A DNA stretch of 64,000 nucleotides, taken from contig JADFUC010001741.1 of the NCBI GenBank assembly GCA_019722365.1, forward strand, positions 496,001-560,000, in the 5' to 3' direction. Positions 1 to 11,482 of this stretch are shown here, piece by piece. The notes under the pieces were generated by a model that was not told the origin of the DNA, searched no databases, and worked only from the letters and a program-made list of their open reading frames with translations. A program made the position numbers and the translations under genes. Source of the DNA: Lithospermum erythrorhizon (taxonomy: Eukaryota > Streptophyta > Magnoliopsida > Boraginales > Boraginaceae). How positions within the stretch are numbered: the stretch's first letter is position 1; each line of letters begins with the position of its first letter.

Positions 1-581
1 TTTACTAGTTTGACCTAATAAATTACTTGATTATCCTTATTAAATAATAAAGCATAAATGTTACAAATGTTATATTTTATACTATTATTGATATCATAAA
101 TATTATATTTTTAGTCATAAAATACTAATTTAGTTATAATTATTTTTTATTATTTTAAATATTAAATTACTAATTTATTTATATCATAAAGATAAAAAAA
201 AGTGTTATATAAATGTGATGTCCTTATAAATCATTTTAACTTTCTACGATTTATAAGTTATTATTATCCAAACACGTAAAAATCTTATTATAAAGCTTAT
301 AAATTAAATAACTCAAAAACAAATTCGATAACTTATAAAGCCGACCTGGGCTATAAATCAGAACTTATAACCTAGTTATAAATTGTGAACCCTATAAGTG
401 AAAATAAGCTTAGCCAAACACCCTCTTAAAATATCAATTGGTGGGGTATGAAAATGTAAGATATATGTGGCTATTTTGACTTCACAATTTTGTTGTCTCA
501 AAATCATACATCGATTAAAAATAAATAATTTTGATTGCTCATAATTTTGTGTTAAATCTTCAATTACAAATTCTTACATAC
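1..581. other. Intergenic or intron; MITE-like AT-rich sequence
   Basis: This is AT-rich sequence without a convincing coding segment. The part up to about 426 is rich in the words TTATAA and CTTATAA and ends in AAGCTTAGCCAAACACCCTC. In reverse this reads GAGGGTGTTTGGCTAAGCTT, a terminal motif often seen in plant MITEs. The neighbouring MYB gene runs leftward, so this stretch would be its second intron or lie beyond it. The expected third exon, beginning with the residues WSAIA and the rest of R3, was looked for on the minus strand and not found. Confidence 0.4.
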
Positions 582-1454
582 CTATTTCCAAGCATCTCAT
601 GTAATTTAATGATTGTTTCCTCTTCTTCTTGAGTGAAATTTCCTCTCTTAATGTCGGGGCGTAAATAGTTGAGCCACCGTAGCCTGCAACTTTTTCCACA
701 CCTCAAAAGCCCTACATGGGGAAAAAGAATCTGAATTGCTAATGTTTTACATGTTCTTCATCCATTTTTATTTTACACTTTTATTTTTTCAAAAAATAAT
801 GTCATCTCTCCATATTATTACTTCCTTCATTCTAAATGCATTGTCAAGTTTAATTTTTAATGTTCAATATTAACAAATTTGAATGGATTATTGACACACT
901 TTATTTTAATTAAATCAAAATGATCATGTTAATAAAAATATGTTAAATACGAAAATAGTTGAGTTCGAAATTAAAAGAAGTACGATCCAGTTTCGAAACA
1001 TGCCAATCTTTTTAGGATAACAGAGTATCAATTGCTCACTAATAATATCAATAAACAAATATGTCCAATTTATTTGTTTAACATATGTTTCACTCTTGTT
1101 TAACTTTAACCAAATAATATAATAACACATTTACATTAATTCAATAATTTTGTTAATTTATGTGAAAAGTCAAAGATCACTCAAACAAAAACTAATTCAT
1201 CAATTGGGGTCATTGATCGTCTTGATTAAAACTAAGCTAAACCACAAGATTGATCTAAACCATTATTATGATACATGATTCTTGATATGAGATTTATAAA
1301 TGTTCAAGGTTGTGGACTTACCAGCTTGTTTGGGAAGACCATGCCAATTTCCATGTCCATGTTTCGGAACATAGGAAATCAAAATTTGGTCTTCTTCAGG
1401 CGTCCATGGCCCTTTTTTCAACCCTTCTTTTTTACAACAGGGAGCTCTCACCAT
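582..1454 (-). CDS. R2R3-MYB transcription factor, exons 1 and 2 (partial)
   Basis: R2R3-MYB proteins are nuclear DNA-binding regulators; this gene covers the R2 repeat and the start of R3. Exon 1 is 1454-1322 (133 bp), starting at ATG and encoding [17 protein letters not shown] onward, with donor G|GTAAG. Exon 2 is 711-582 (130 bp), with acceptor ATGTAG, encoding [18 protein letters not shown] and on to HEMLGNR, with donor AG|GTATG. The lengths and phases are canonical for plant R2R3-MYBs and the join restores the frame exactly. The residues resemble the MYB13/14/15 group, which is a guess from memory. Exon 3 (rest of R3 and the regulatory tail) is not visible, so it lies past the left edge or is lost. 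Two oddities: the usual NWRALPKQAG core of R2 reads [10 protein letters not shown], and a proline sits in YVPKHG. The gene may therefore be divergent or decaying. Confidence 0.82.
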
Positions 1455-1586
1455 TTTCTTGGTTATCTCTTATATTTCTTGAGATGTTTTATATTTTCTC
1501 TCTATCTTCTTTTTCTCAGTTTGCCACTCTGTCTGAAGGTATGTGTCCAAAAACCTCAAGAGTGTTTTACCTATGCCACGAGTGGG

Positions 1587-1594
1587 TATTTATG
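1587..1594 (-). promoter_or_regulatory. Possible TATA box of the MYB gene
   Basis: On the minus strand this reads CATAAATACCC, about 130 bp upstream of the MYB start codon. The sequence between is purine-rich and leader-like, with no competing long reading frame. A TATATAT run near 1650 is an alternative. The call is inferred from position and motif only. Confidence 0.35.
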
Positions 1595-1599
1595 CAAAA

Positions 1600-2786
1600 T
1601 AAATTAATAATGTCTCAAAAGATAGTCCAAAAATAGCACCTAGATTGAATATATATTGGCTAGCATTTTCCGCGATGTTACTTCTTAATATTTTGAGTAA
1701 TAGGCCATCCAATTCATATTAAATTATGGGTTTAAATTAATTAACGTTTTTTTCCCTTTTAGACGAATTAATTAATAATAAATTATTTTATATTAATAAA
1801 TACTCTTTACATTTTTAATATTGTCAATTTTTGAATTTCGATAATTGACTTTTAAATTTTAAACTCAAGTACTTTTGTATATATTGGTAATACTTTATTA
1901 TTTATTAATATGAAAATTTTGATATAAATCAATGTTATGTAAGTCAATTAAGACCATATAAATTAATTATCATCAAAAAAACTAAATTCATCATAAAAAA
2001 TTTTAGGATTGAAATTTTTATAATTTTGATCATAAATGACTAAATTCATCATAAAAAATGAGAATGATAACTAAAATGAATATGGAGAAGTGTTCAAGTG
2101 AATACTAATGAGTAATTTCAAGTTAATTATCAAACCGATCCCAAATAATGGCAAGACGGCCAGATTTTGCCCCTCGATAAATGGGCCACGAAACAGACTT
2201 TGGCCCCTCGAGCACTATTAATAACTGCTGTGACTTCATTCCTCGGATAATACACAATTGTCAGACTTCTATCCTCGATAAGAATAATAATTTTTCTCAA
2301 GACTCTTTATAATTTAAACTTTAGCTAAGTGAATTCAAAGACAACACCATGCCACTATTCTGGGACCAAAAATGTTATTGTCACTATTGGGGCGACTAAA
2401 GGCACTGCACTCCACTATCTAATATTTAACAATTAACCTCAAGTACTAACAATACATTCATTTATTTGACATATCGCCATGTGACGCCCTACTGGGAAAT
2501 ATCAACGTATTTATTCGATACACACTTATTGCTCTCAAATAATTCACTAGTCTTTTTCAAATTAATTCGGATTAGAGTTATTCCTTGAAGTTCAATTAGG
2601 AAACAAATATTGTAATCTAGTTTGGCTGAGACTTGGACACCTATTTAAGGCGATGGGGTCATTTAAGATATCATATAAACATAATTAAAAAAATTAAATG
2701 TTATATTGGGTCACAAAAGGAATTGTATATTATGTCCCAAAATAGAGTTACAGTTTGATCTAGTGAATGTAAACATCGAAAATTTA
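1600..2786. other. Intergenic, AT-rich, no gene seen
   Basis: This upstream flank of the MYB gene is AT-rich to about 2090 and then becomes more mixed in composition. From 2130 to 2290 there are repeated phrases of the type CCCCTCGA / CCTCGATAA, suggesting a decayed repeat. No open reading frame with a recognisable product was found on either strand. Confidence 0.4.
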
Positions 2787-4975
2787 TTAACAAATAATTA
2801 AATTAATTAAGATGAATTAATCAAATTAATTAAAGGGTCGAACCATTAAATAACGCCACGCTGATCGACATTGCTGGGATTAAAACCCTAAATTCAAATC
2901 AAACTCCTGACGAATCCAGGTCTCTTTAAATCAAGCTCCTCTGAGTTAATCTCCAAGCCAAAAGAACAAGGGTTTGTACATTAATTAACTCAAGCTCAAC
3001 TCTCGAATAGTATTTCCTATAAAACAACCTCAAGACATTAAACGCCATATAAACATTCTAAAACCCTAATTTTACTGATCAAACTATTTATCAGATGCCC
3101 GGGCGCACGTACTAAAACGTATAATCTATAAACCACGGCTTAAATGAAGACTCCATAAATTTTGTGGGTTCAAAATCAACACTCATGTAAGCATGTAGCC
3201 CAAAACAAGACTCCGTAAATTGCGCTAAGCAAAATCGCTGCCCAAAGCGTCCTGGCCAAAATAAAAATCAATTCGGAACTTTCGCGATAATAGGGCGCCT
3301 ATAACGTTGCTGTTCAAGTAATTTCCAAATTATCCGACGGTCCGTATCTTGCCTCAAAATTCAACGGCTCTATGATTCACTCTGAATCAAACCCGCCCAA
3401 TCAGAAGAAAGCATTCGGCGCCTGCAACCTATGCAATACTCCCCCCATTGCCGGCCAAAATCATCAACATTCATTCAATTCCACCACCAAAATGACACAA
3501 CCCCGAAAATCTGTAGAACGATATCCGAAATCTCTAAGTTAAATCTTCACACCGCCACAGAAATACCACGCTATGTAATTTCGAAAACACCTCCAAGTGG
3601 GCCATAATAAAGCTTAAAATTACGATTATCAAGACAAACGCAATAATCATAAGAATAATCCTTCAAGTTTGAAGCAAAATCGGTTTAATTCCAACGAAAG
3701 GTTCTCTGCTAATCAGCTCGAATATCTCGTGATTGCTTGGCAGCCTCCCCGATCTGATATAGAAATAAACTCGAACACTGATAAATTTGTGTTCGGGATT
3801 ATCAAACTCTATATAGAAATAAACTGCTGCCCAAATTCCCTATATCCTGGATTCTAGGCAGAAACACGACGACAAGTGCCCCTATCTACTTGATCAAGAT
3901 CATCAACAAGCGAATCGCTCCACCTTCATACTAATCATCACTCATTAGAATGTGCCCGAGCAAAAAGACAGTCAGAAGAAAGTTCAAATTAACTTCATAA
4001 CAAGCAAGGTCAAATCTCACTGTCCCACGAGCCAACCACTAAGTCCGACGTGAGGCCAACTCTCACTAGTTCCTGCCGGCACCAAAATCTCACTCAAAGT
4101 TCCACGTGGAGTACCAAAACCACTAAGTCCCAAGCTCGAGACCAAATCTCACTAGTTCCCACGCGGCCATATCTTCAAGCCCCACTTACGTGCCACAATG
4201 TTCTGCTAAAAGTCAGTATAAAAGCCAGTTAAGAACGCCGCTTCAACATCATTGCTATCTCCACAAAATAAACTTGAGCCCTATCCCCAAATCAAACGCC
4301 ATAATGTTACGCAAGTCCCATAAAAAACAAGAGTTCTCAAGCCACAAAATGCTTCACCCAAAAAAAAAGCTAAGCAATTAAATCCCAAAATCCCACCGGT
4401 GTCAGAGTTTATCCAACTACGAAGTCCCAATTGGGCCGGTGTCCAAAGCAGTCCATGTCAGAACGTCATAGCAGGGCCCAGCCTCAAGTGTACTGAGATC
4501 AAGTCCAACACCCAAGACGTTCATACAATCAACACGTAATACGCCCGCTAAGTGCTCCCCGGCCCGAACCATATCCAAGCCTCGCATCAGCCTCAAATGC
4601 TCCACTGCCACTGCGATATCTATCCACCTCGCCTGCAGCCTTCTCTATCCAAATCAAATCAAGCTTCAAGCTTCTATCCAAATCAAATCAAATCAAGTTC
4701 AAAACTAAGTTAAGCTCAAGCTCAAATCAAATCGTACCAAGTCAAGCCTGCCTCAAATCAAGTCAAACTTCAAGCCAAGACTAAAATCAAGTCAAGCTAA
4801 TCGCCCAGACATCTCACAAATCGTCAAGAACGCTAGATCCATAGTTCGATTTGCCCATCCTCTCTTTATCTGGATAAAACCCGTATTAACGAGAAATTTT
4901 CCCCTACAATGAATTTTATTTTGTATTCCCTATCATAAATAATAAAAATTCTTCTTTACATTACAGTAAATAGTA
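2787..4975 (+). repeat. LTR-like dispersed repeat, copy A
   Basis: This non-coding block shares ordered landmarks with copy B (about 15580-17250) and, at its left end, with copy C (about 50690). The left end is rich in AATTAATTAA and is followed by a CACG-containing stretch. The middle has TTGATCAAGATCATC (about 3890). The right end has AAATTTTCCCCTACAA followed by AATAATAAAAATTCTTCTTT (about 4895-4960), matched almost word for word in copy B. About 4630-4800 is a low-complexity tract built from AAATC and AAGTC words. Length, low coding content and a TATA-like element in the sister copies fit a long LTR of a gypsy-type retrotransposon. No terminal TG..CA pair or target-site duplication was fixed, so the family and exact ends are open. 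Confidence 0.5.
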
Positions 4976-5733
4976 ATTTAACAATATAGTAATAAATTAT
5001 TCACATTTAAATGGCAATTCAACCATAACTTAGCTTCCGATCTAGCAAGTGGCGACGATTCTTTGTCACGGATGTAATGATCAAGCATAATAATTTTTGG
5101 TAGTGATATATTTGTCTTTTAATTTTGTTAAGAATTTGATATTTGATATTATTATTTGACCCATCGAAAAACAAAAAATATTTAATAAATTAATATTTTG
5201 ATCTACAAGAAAATATTTTCTATTTATTTGTCCATGAAATTTTCTTGTTCCTATCATCCTATGTTCGAAAACCGCCACCACCCCTTTCTTATAAGGGTCC
5301 AATCTAGTATATAAGTGTATAAATTTGGATAATCTATCACGTTTTTGTGCATCACACTCTCTGTTACATTCCAACGTTATTCAATAATAATTCTATTAAA
5401 ATAATTATCATTTATATTTTTTGAAACAAATATTTGGCTATTAATAATTTTGACCATAAAAAATTAAAAGTATAAAATTTTACCTTGAAATGCAAAAAAT
5501 GACAAGTGTTTGGAATTGAAAATTTTAATATATAATGTTAGAAAGATGATTAGTTAAATAGGGTTCTTGAAAAATTTGAGAAAATTAATAAATACTTAAC
5601 ATAAAATATCCTGCAATGCACTGATGATCCAACATCCATAGCCACACCCCACAGGTATGAGCCCCATCTTATTAAGAGCTTACACATGTATTGTAGCGAA
5701 GTTAGTTTTACATAGTTACAATAATCGTTGAAT
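4976..5733. other. Intergenic, AT-rich, no gene seen
   Basis: AT-rich sequence lies between LTR-like copy A and an unidentified reading frame. The 97-codon open frame on the minus strand (5081-5374) has low-complexity, AT-driven composition and no recognisable motif, so it is not called as a gene. Confidence 0.35.
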
Positions 5734-6009
5734 TTATCCTACAAATAAGATATTTACCTTGCTACCATACAAAATAGGACATTTGGCATTTCCACGTTTT
5801 TTTTTATTAACAACACACATCGCATTTAATGCTTCGCGGGGAGCTGCTATACGCTCTCTACTCAATTCAAGCGAAAGACGATTATACCATTTATAAGCAT
5901 CATGCTCTGACGAGATTTCATGGGGATCGATAAGATTGTTGTCGCTTGGGCTTGGGACGCCTTCCCATTTAAATTCCGATTCTGACAAACCACGCCAAAC
6001 TGGTAACGA
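5734..6009 (-). CDS. Unidentified open segment, possible exon or gene fragment
   Basis: The product is not recognised. On the minus strand the frame reads PVWRGLSESEFKWEGVPSP and continues through HDAYKWYNRLSLELSRER to CPILYGSK. The composition is protein-like (W, R, E, S rich) rather than AT-driven. The SK codons are followed by GGTAAATATC, a plausible splice donor. The upstream side closes at an in-frame stop near 6010. The segment abuts a Copia relic on the other strand. It could be an exon of an undescribed gene, a captured gene fragment in a repeat, or chance. No ATG start was identified; the first possible initiator in the frame is TTG. Confidence 0.25.
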   Translation of the reverse strand, partial: SLPVWRGLSESEFKWEGVPSPSDNNLIDPHEISSEHDAYKWYNRLSLELSRERIAAPREALNAMCVVNKKKRGNAKCPILYGSKVNILFVG

Positions 6010-6105
6010 GCATTACAGCCAACACAACCAAAACTTCTCAAATTACTTAAATCAAGCCGGGTTTACCTCAGAAACACCTGATTCAAGAATCCTTCCCTCG
6101 TAGAA

Positions 6106-7430
6106 ATGACACCAGGACCTATTAATCAAATATGCAGTAACAAGATCCCCGTAATCCTTTGGGAAAGACTTGTAAATCCTGTTCCTAAACCCCTAGTTGC
6201 TCCGTGGGTGACTGTATGGTTTTTAAGTGTTAAGTACGAAACTAATAAGGTTGCATTTAAGGCTAGTTTAAGAGCTGGATTTACTCAAAAGGATGGAATA
6301 GATTATAATTTAAATTTTTGCCCTGTGGGTTCACGTACCTAGAATCAGCAAGCTGCTTTTAGTTAATCATTTTAATTGGGAATTGAAACAAATGGATGTC
6401 TCCGTTTCCTACACATGATCTGACAAAAATATTTATATGATCAACCTCCGGTGGCTTTAGCCCTAAATTGTCCGATAATGTGTGTTTGTTAAAAAAGGCT
6501 CAGATATTTAAAACAATCCTCAGTAAATTGAATATTAAATTTGACAATTGCATGCGCCTTTTGAAGTTTAAAAAGAAGTTCGATCATTGCCTGCATTCTT
6601 AAGAATATACTCTGTGCCTGTGATTTCTTTTGCTTTATGTGGATGATACGTTGATTATTAGTCCGTGCTCAAGTCTATCGGTATGCAAAATGTCTTTGTG
6701 ATAATTTTGATATGAAAGATTTATAGCGACGCTAAAGAAAAATTCTATACATTTAACATTATTAGAGACGTAAAGAAATCTACTGCTTTCTAAATCAAAG
6801 TGCATATGTTGAAAAGATTTTGAGTAAATTATGTCCGATATGCCAAATCAACGACTCTCTTTGCTTCTCATTTTATGCTATAAAGGATCATGATCAAACC
6901 AAATAAACGAGTATGAAGTTAATGTGCCATATTCTAATGCTATGTGATATGTTACGATCTTCATGAAGTTAGCACTAGCTCGATATTGCATATGTAAGTT
7001 ACCAAGTTGAGTAGATATATGTCTAATCCTCGTATGCCCTATCAAACGCTTTAGTGTCATATAATACCATTACGTTTGTCAGCCTTCTGTGATATCATGA
7101 TGGCATTAAGCTATTTACTACGTAGACTCCAATTCATGCCATAATGATAGAGACAATAGGAAATCTACTACTTCTTATGTATTTACTTTGCGTGGTTTCA
7201 GATAAGTTGTTGTGTCTCAACTTCTAACCATCGTTTTATCTACTATCAATCTAAGATGAATGGCCACGTTTTGTTAAGCTATTTGGCTTAGTGGCTTTAT
7301 CAGTTTTGAAATTGGTTTTGACAAAGATGTATTATAAGCTTCGATACCAATCGCTATTCAATTGTGTGTAAAAATCCTGCTTTCCAATGACAGACTACAT
7401 ATCGATGTTCGATTAATTATATTCTGATAT
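6106..7430 (+). pseudogene. Decayed Ty1/Copia polyprotein (RT and RNase H relic)
   Basis: Copia reverse-transcriptase and RNase H motifs occur in the right order on the plus strand, broken by frameshifts and stops. They are KASLRAGFTQKDGIDY (about 6262-6306), the polymerase motif LYVDDTLIIS (6633-6662), FDMKDL (about 6709), QSAYVEKILSK (about 6796-6826), KSTTSYVFTLRGF (about 7160-7200) and, after a gap, AIQLCVKNPAF (about 7352-7386) with HID-like residues just beyond. In an intact element this region copies the retrotransposon RNA into DNA. Here stop codons interrupt it, for example after FDMKDL, so it is dead. No flanking LTR pair was found. Confidence 0.8.
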
Positions 7431-9377
7431 TGTCGAAAGCGTTTATCATGTTTATAAAATCTCTAATTTAATCCCGCTGATACGTGCATTTAAATTGTCA
7501 GCGAGAACATCGTGTCGTTAACTCGAACTTTGACATAAAGCTGATTGACGGGTTGCATTCAACCTCGACGAATTCTATGGTGTAGTTCGTCCCTACTCAG
7601 TTTTGGCGCGATTTTTTGCCCCTGGCTCATGACACAAGATACTTCTCATAGAGTACGCTTTCATTACTAGATTGCTCTCATGCATTTTACAAAGAATTGG
7701 CTGCATAATTTACTTATGTCCTCGCGATTCCCACAGCATGCCAACGCTGGCTCTTTGGCCCGGCTGCGTGAGATTGTTATAATCTATCGCCCAACATTCA
7801 CTCAGCCTCTAAACTCCAATTGTCACAATTCTTAATAACCTCACCTAACCCTAATATACGATTATATATATTAGCCTTTTGTCATCTTCCCTTATGTCTA
7901 AAAAGAATAAGTTTCATCTAGCTTTGTTTCAGATACCCCCTTTAAAAACTTCGTTTTGCTCTCCTCTCAATAAAATACCTTTCATGAAGAAACCTTTCGA
8001 GAAATTGGGAGACGCTCGGGTCAAGTTGCTATCCCTAGACCAATCAAGACATCTGGCATCATTCGTCTCTAATCAATTAATCGCGCTATCCGGTACCTAA
8101 ACGACAAATAATCTTATCGATCTATAACTTTACCAATGCTTATTAAATTATGTGAACTTCTAAATAGGACCTGTCCAATTACAAAGCTTACTTACAAGTT
8201 GAAAATATTAAAGGACACAAATTACATTACCGGGATCTAGGATAGTCAATATATATAATAGCTCACTAGATTGAGTCAAAATTGTGATATGTTTAATAAT
8301 ATAAATCATAAAACTAGATTATGGAACAACTTGAAATTTTATGTAATGCAGAATAATTAATTAAGTATATGAATGTCGCATAATAAACAAAGCTTGTAAA
8401 ATCTATAAATTTTTTGTTCGATTGTCATCAGTATCAAAGAGAGAAACGGATGTTAGTTTATTAAAGACTTGGTCAAGGCTGTCAAGGCTACATAGTATAA
8501 TTGTATAAACATCCACTTGTAGCATCTTTTAGCTAACTTCACTCTAAGTATATATACTCCATATTCAGAGTTCGGACTTGTCTGCCTCTTCAGTTTGGTC
8601 CTCGTGTTTTACCTGATTTAGTCCAATATTACTACAATTATTTTAAATATTAGTTGACCATTATATGTGTTAAAAATTACATTTTACAAAACATAATCAA
8701 CTATGAATATTAACTACCAAAACGTACATTTCTTTATTTTCGAGATTTGGATGATCTGTACTAACCAAACATTGCCTCAAGAAGATAAGGCCAATAAATA
8801 AAATATTACTCTGAGACCTTGCTCATCACTGTGAAAATATCATTGATCGAAGAGAAATGTTTGTGTTAAATATAGAATTTTCTTTTTAAACTTAATCATT
8901 ATTGTTGCAACGATCAATCTCGAGAATCTGGTTCAATTATCAGAATAATATTTTGTAGTCACTAAATTAATTGTATATGGTGCTTCTATTACCATAGTAA
9001 CTGACGACCTTGTGTTTTATGAACTTCACCAGTAATTGACTTATTTATAACGCATACTCCTTTCATTTTTTTTAAATTGCTGCTTACATTGTATACGTAA
9101 TGGGCGAAATGAAAATTAGTCAAAAATTGCATTGAAATGAATCATAATCAATTAAAATAATATCATCGCATTGACAGCATCATTAAAAAAATAGTCGAAA
9201 GACATTAAAAATGTAAATCGTTATTTATTATACTAAACAACAACTATTTTCAAACAAAGTTTCACTAAACGACAACCAAAAATTGCTGAAAGAGAATAAA
9301 GTCACAAATCCAGCATATTATTTATGCACGTAAATTAAAAATTAAAAACATATTGAAGTACTTTTACTTCCTAATGT
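7431..9377. other. Intergenic, repeat-derived, no gene seen
   Basis: To about 7860 this is probably the downstream remainder of the Copia relic. The 73-codon open frame at 7879-8100 on the plus strand (containing KKNKFHLALFQIPPLKTS) is not recognised and has no supporting context. Beyond 8100 the sequence is AT-rich with no motif I can name. Confidence 0.35.
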
Positions 9378-9388
9378 TATATATATAT

Positions 9389-9431
<43 letters not shown>
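9378..9431. repeat. (AT)n microsatellite
   Basis: Nearly pure AT/TA dinucleotide repeat of about 50 bp with one phase break. Such tracts are variable in length and can extrude as cruciforms. Confidence 0.9.
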
Positions 9432-9433
<2 letters not shown>

Positions 9434-9739
9434 GTAATCATCTTCAAGCCAGATACTCATTCCAAAGAGATCTTTAAATGTCTAAACCCAATGTTTGAGA
9501 ATTAAAATTTCACATAAATATGTCAACTCCCAGAAAGAGATCTACAAATCTCAATAAAAAAGAGGCTGGCCAAACCTGTAAAGAAGTACATGAAAATCCG
9601 AGAAATGGTTGATTGAAATATGAAAAGGAAGTATGAAATATTATTCCTATAAAGAGTTGAACCACATTACCTTTTAAGGTTATTATAATAAAATATACTC
9701 CCTTCATTCCTAAAAGATCACACATTTTAACTTTTCGAT

Positions 9740-10100
9740 CATATTTATGATTGCGTTTATCGGCTGAAGCTTATTCGTTCGGTTTAGTATTTTCGAACCC
9801 AACCGACTGGCCGATTAAGGTCAGATGAACTAAAACCGGCGCCCGCGTTCCGTCGGTTCGATTAACAGCCTGCCCGGGTTCTCTCAAGAAAATTGCCTCT
9901 GTTATTTTCGGTTGCATATGTTCGGCGTTATTGTTATATATATATATAATATTTTAATTTTTTTAATTGCACTATCAGCTTGCTGGAAGCGGCTCGAATC
10001 GACGATTTTGGAAATCTGAACCTAACCGAAGAGTTTTTATTTCGGTCTCCAATGGCCCAGCCTTCAATGTGGTTCCTCCACTCGATATTTCGAGCCTGAG
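9740..10100 (-). repeat. GGTTCGGT-rich repeat, left arm of an inverted pair
   Basis: The stretch carries GTTCGGTTT and related words. Around 9933-9970 it has TATATATATATAATATTTTA followed by a T-rich run and AATTGC, which is the reverse complement of the AATTAAAAA..ATATTATATATATA core in the right arm. The two arms therefore face each other. Subterminal arrays of short GC-bearing words around an AT core are typical of non-autonomous hAT-like elements; the class here is inferred. Confidence 0.5.
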
Positions 10101-10189
10101 CTTCCGGATTTGTATTTGTTGGCAATCATTTAAGAACTACATAATAGAACATAATTATCCTATTTAGCCTTCTAACACTCGTAATTAAT

Positions 10190-10620
10190 ACCAGACGAAC
10201 AAAATACAAATCAACCGAACCGACCAAATCGAACCGAAAAATAACCAAATTGAGGAACTTATCGTATCCGAACCATTTCTGCTCAAAAATAAAAACCGGA
10301 AATTTCGTTCGGTTCGGGTTTTCCTGAACCGAACACTGCTCTGAACCGAACTAACCGATTGAATTTTTTAATTAAAAAATTAAAAATATTATATATATAT
10401 ATATATAACTGAAAATCGAGAACCCAATCAAAAATAACCGGTAATAACCGGAAAAACCTAAAAAACCGAACCGACCTAACCGAAAAATAACCGAGTAATC
10501 GAATCAACCGGACGGAATCGAGTTTAATTGGAACCGACCGAAATCAACCGTTTCGGGTTCCATCTCAACTGACCGATAGTGCTTCTGGGCTCTGCCCCAA
10601 AAACGCCCAAAACCGAACCG
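10190..10620 (+). repeat. CCGAACCG-rich repeat, right arm of an inverted pair
   Basis: Dense repeats of AACCGAACCGACC, AAAATAACCG and related words flank an AT core (about 10365-10407). The same order of landmarks occurs at 48790-49130: AATACAAATC at the start, GAATTTTTAATTAAAAAA, the TATATATATA core, AATAACCGAGAACC-like words, and GGTTCCATCTCAAC at the end. These are members of one repeat family, probably non-autonomous hAT-like DNA elements. Confidence 0.55.
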
Positions 10621-11231
10621 ACTACTAGTTCTTAATTAATACCGACACACATCCTCTAATTCTAACTACATTAATCATCAGTGTCTCCATATTCAACCTA
10701 AATCATTTCTTTTTGATATATTTCCTTTAATCGTATATACTATCATCATTCTTCAATCTTCTTCTTAGCATCCATTTGGTTAATCATCATGATCATCATC
10801 ATCATTCTTCAAGTTTCAAATTTTTCAATCGTCAATTTTGATTAATCAATTTTCTACTTCAACAACATTTTTTATTTCGAAATTAGCAGAACTAAGGAGT
10901 AATATGTTGATAAATAATTTGTTATACGGATAAGCTTGTTTGATTAAGTATATTCGCGAGGTAATTCATTCAAATAAACTTTTTTTTTATGTCCACGAGC
11001 CACATGTCATCGCACATCGGTCGCATCGGCGTGGTTCTTAAATCCGCAATCAAGGCCGAATCCAGCTCATGCTTCTGTCATTGTTACGCATTATGTTTCG
11101 CGCTGTATATAAAGTATTAATTGCCTCAGAGATACACTTACAACTCTTCCATATCACGGGATCTTAGCACGGGCATTATTCGTTGAGCGTATCAACGTAA
11201 ATAAACTTTTTGATTAGTTCATTTATTTGAT
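10621..11231. other. Intergenic, no gene seen
   Basis: Mostly AT-rich sequence with a patch of ATCATC words (about 10740-10810). A GC-richer patch at about 10990-11200 carries GTATATAAAG, a TATA-like element that could belong to an LTR or another repeat. No coding segment was recognised. Confidence 0.3.
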
Positions 11232-11482
11232 GCTAGTGATTAATATAGAGCGATTAAGCATATTTATTGTTTTCATTGTGATTAGGCTAGTTAATGATGA
11301 TATAGAGCGATTAAGCATATTTATTGTTTTCATTGTGATTAGGCTACTTAATGACGTTAATATAGAGCGATTAAAAGCATATTTATTGTTTTCATTGTGA
11401 TTAGGCTAGTTAATGATGTTAATATAGATCGATTAAGCATATTTATTGTTTTCATTGTGATTAGGCTACTTAATGACGTTTG
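11232..11482. repeat. Tandem repeat, four units of about 60 bp with a dimer pattern
   Basis: The unit contains TATAGAGCGATTAAGCATAT and then TTTATTGTTTTCATTGTGAT, and recurs at 11244, 11301, 11361 and 11423 (spacings 57, 60 and 62). Units 1 and 3 end with GGCTAGTTAATGATG, while units 2 and 4 end with GGCTACTTAATGACG. A dimer of about 120 bp therefore seems to have been duplicated after the monomers diverged. Confidence 0.9.

Noticed and set aside
1275..1636. Two overlapping plus-strand frames of about 110 codons
   Set aside because: They lie antisense to MYB exon 1 and its leader and have no recognisable domain; they are shadows.
7879..8100. 73-aa plus-strand frame
   Set aside because: No recognised domain and no supporting start, splice or promoter context. 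It may be repeat-derived.
11232..11482. CRISPR-like array
   Set aside because: The units are contiguous tandem copies without distinct spacers, and the context is a plant nuclear genome.
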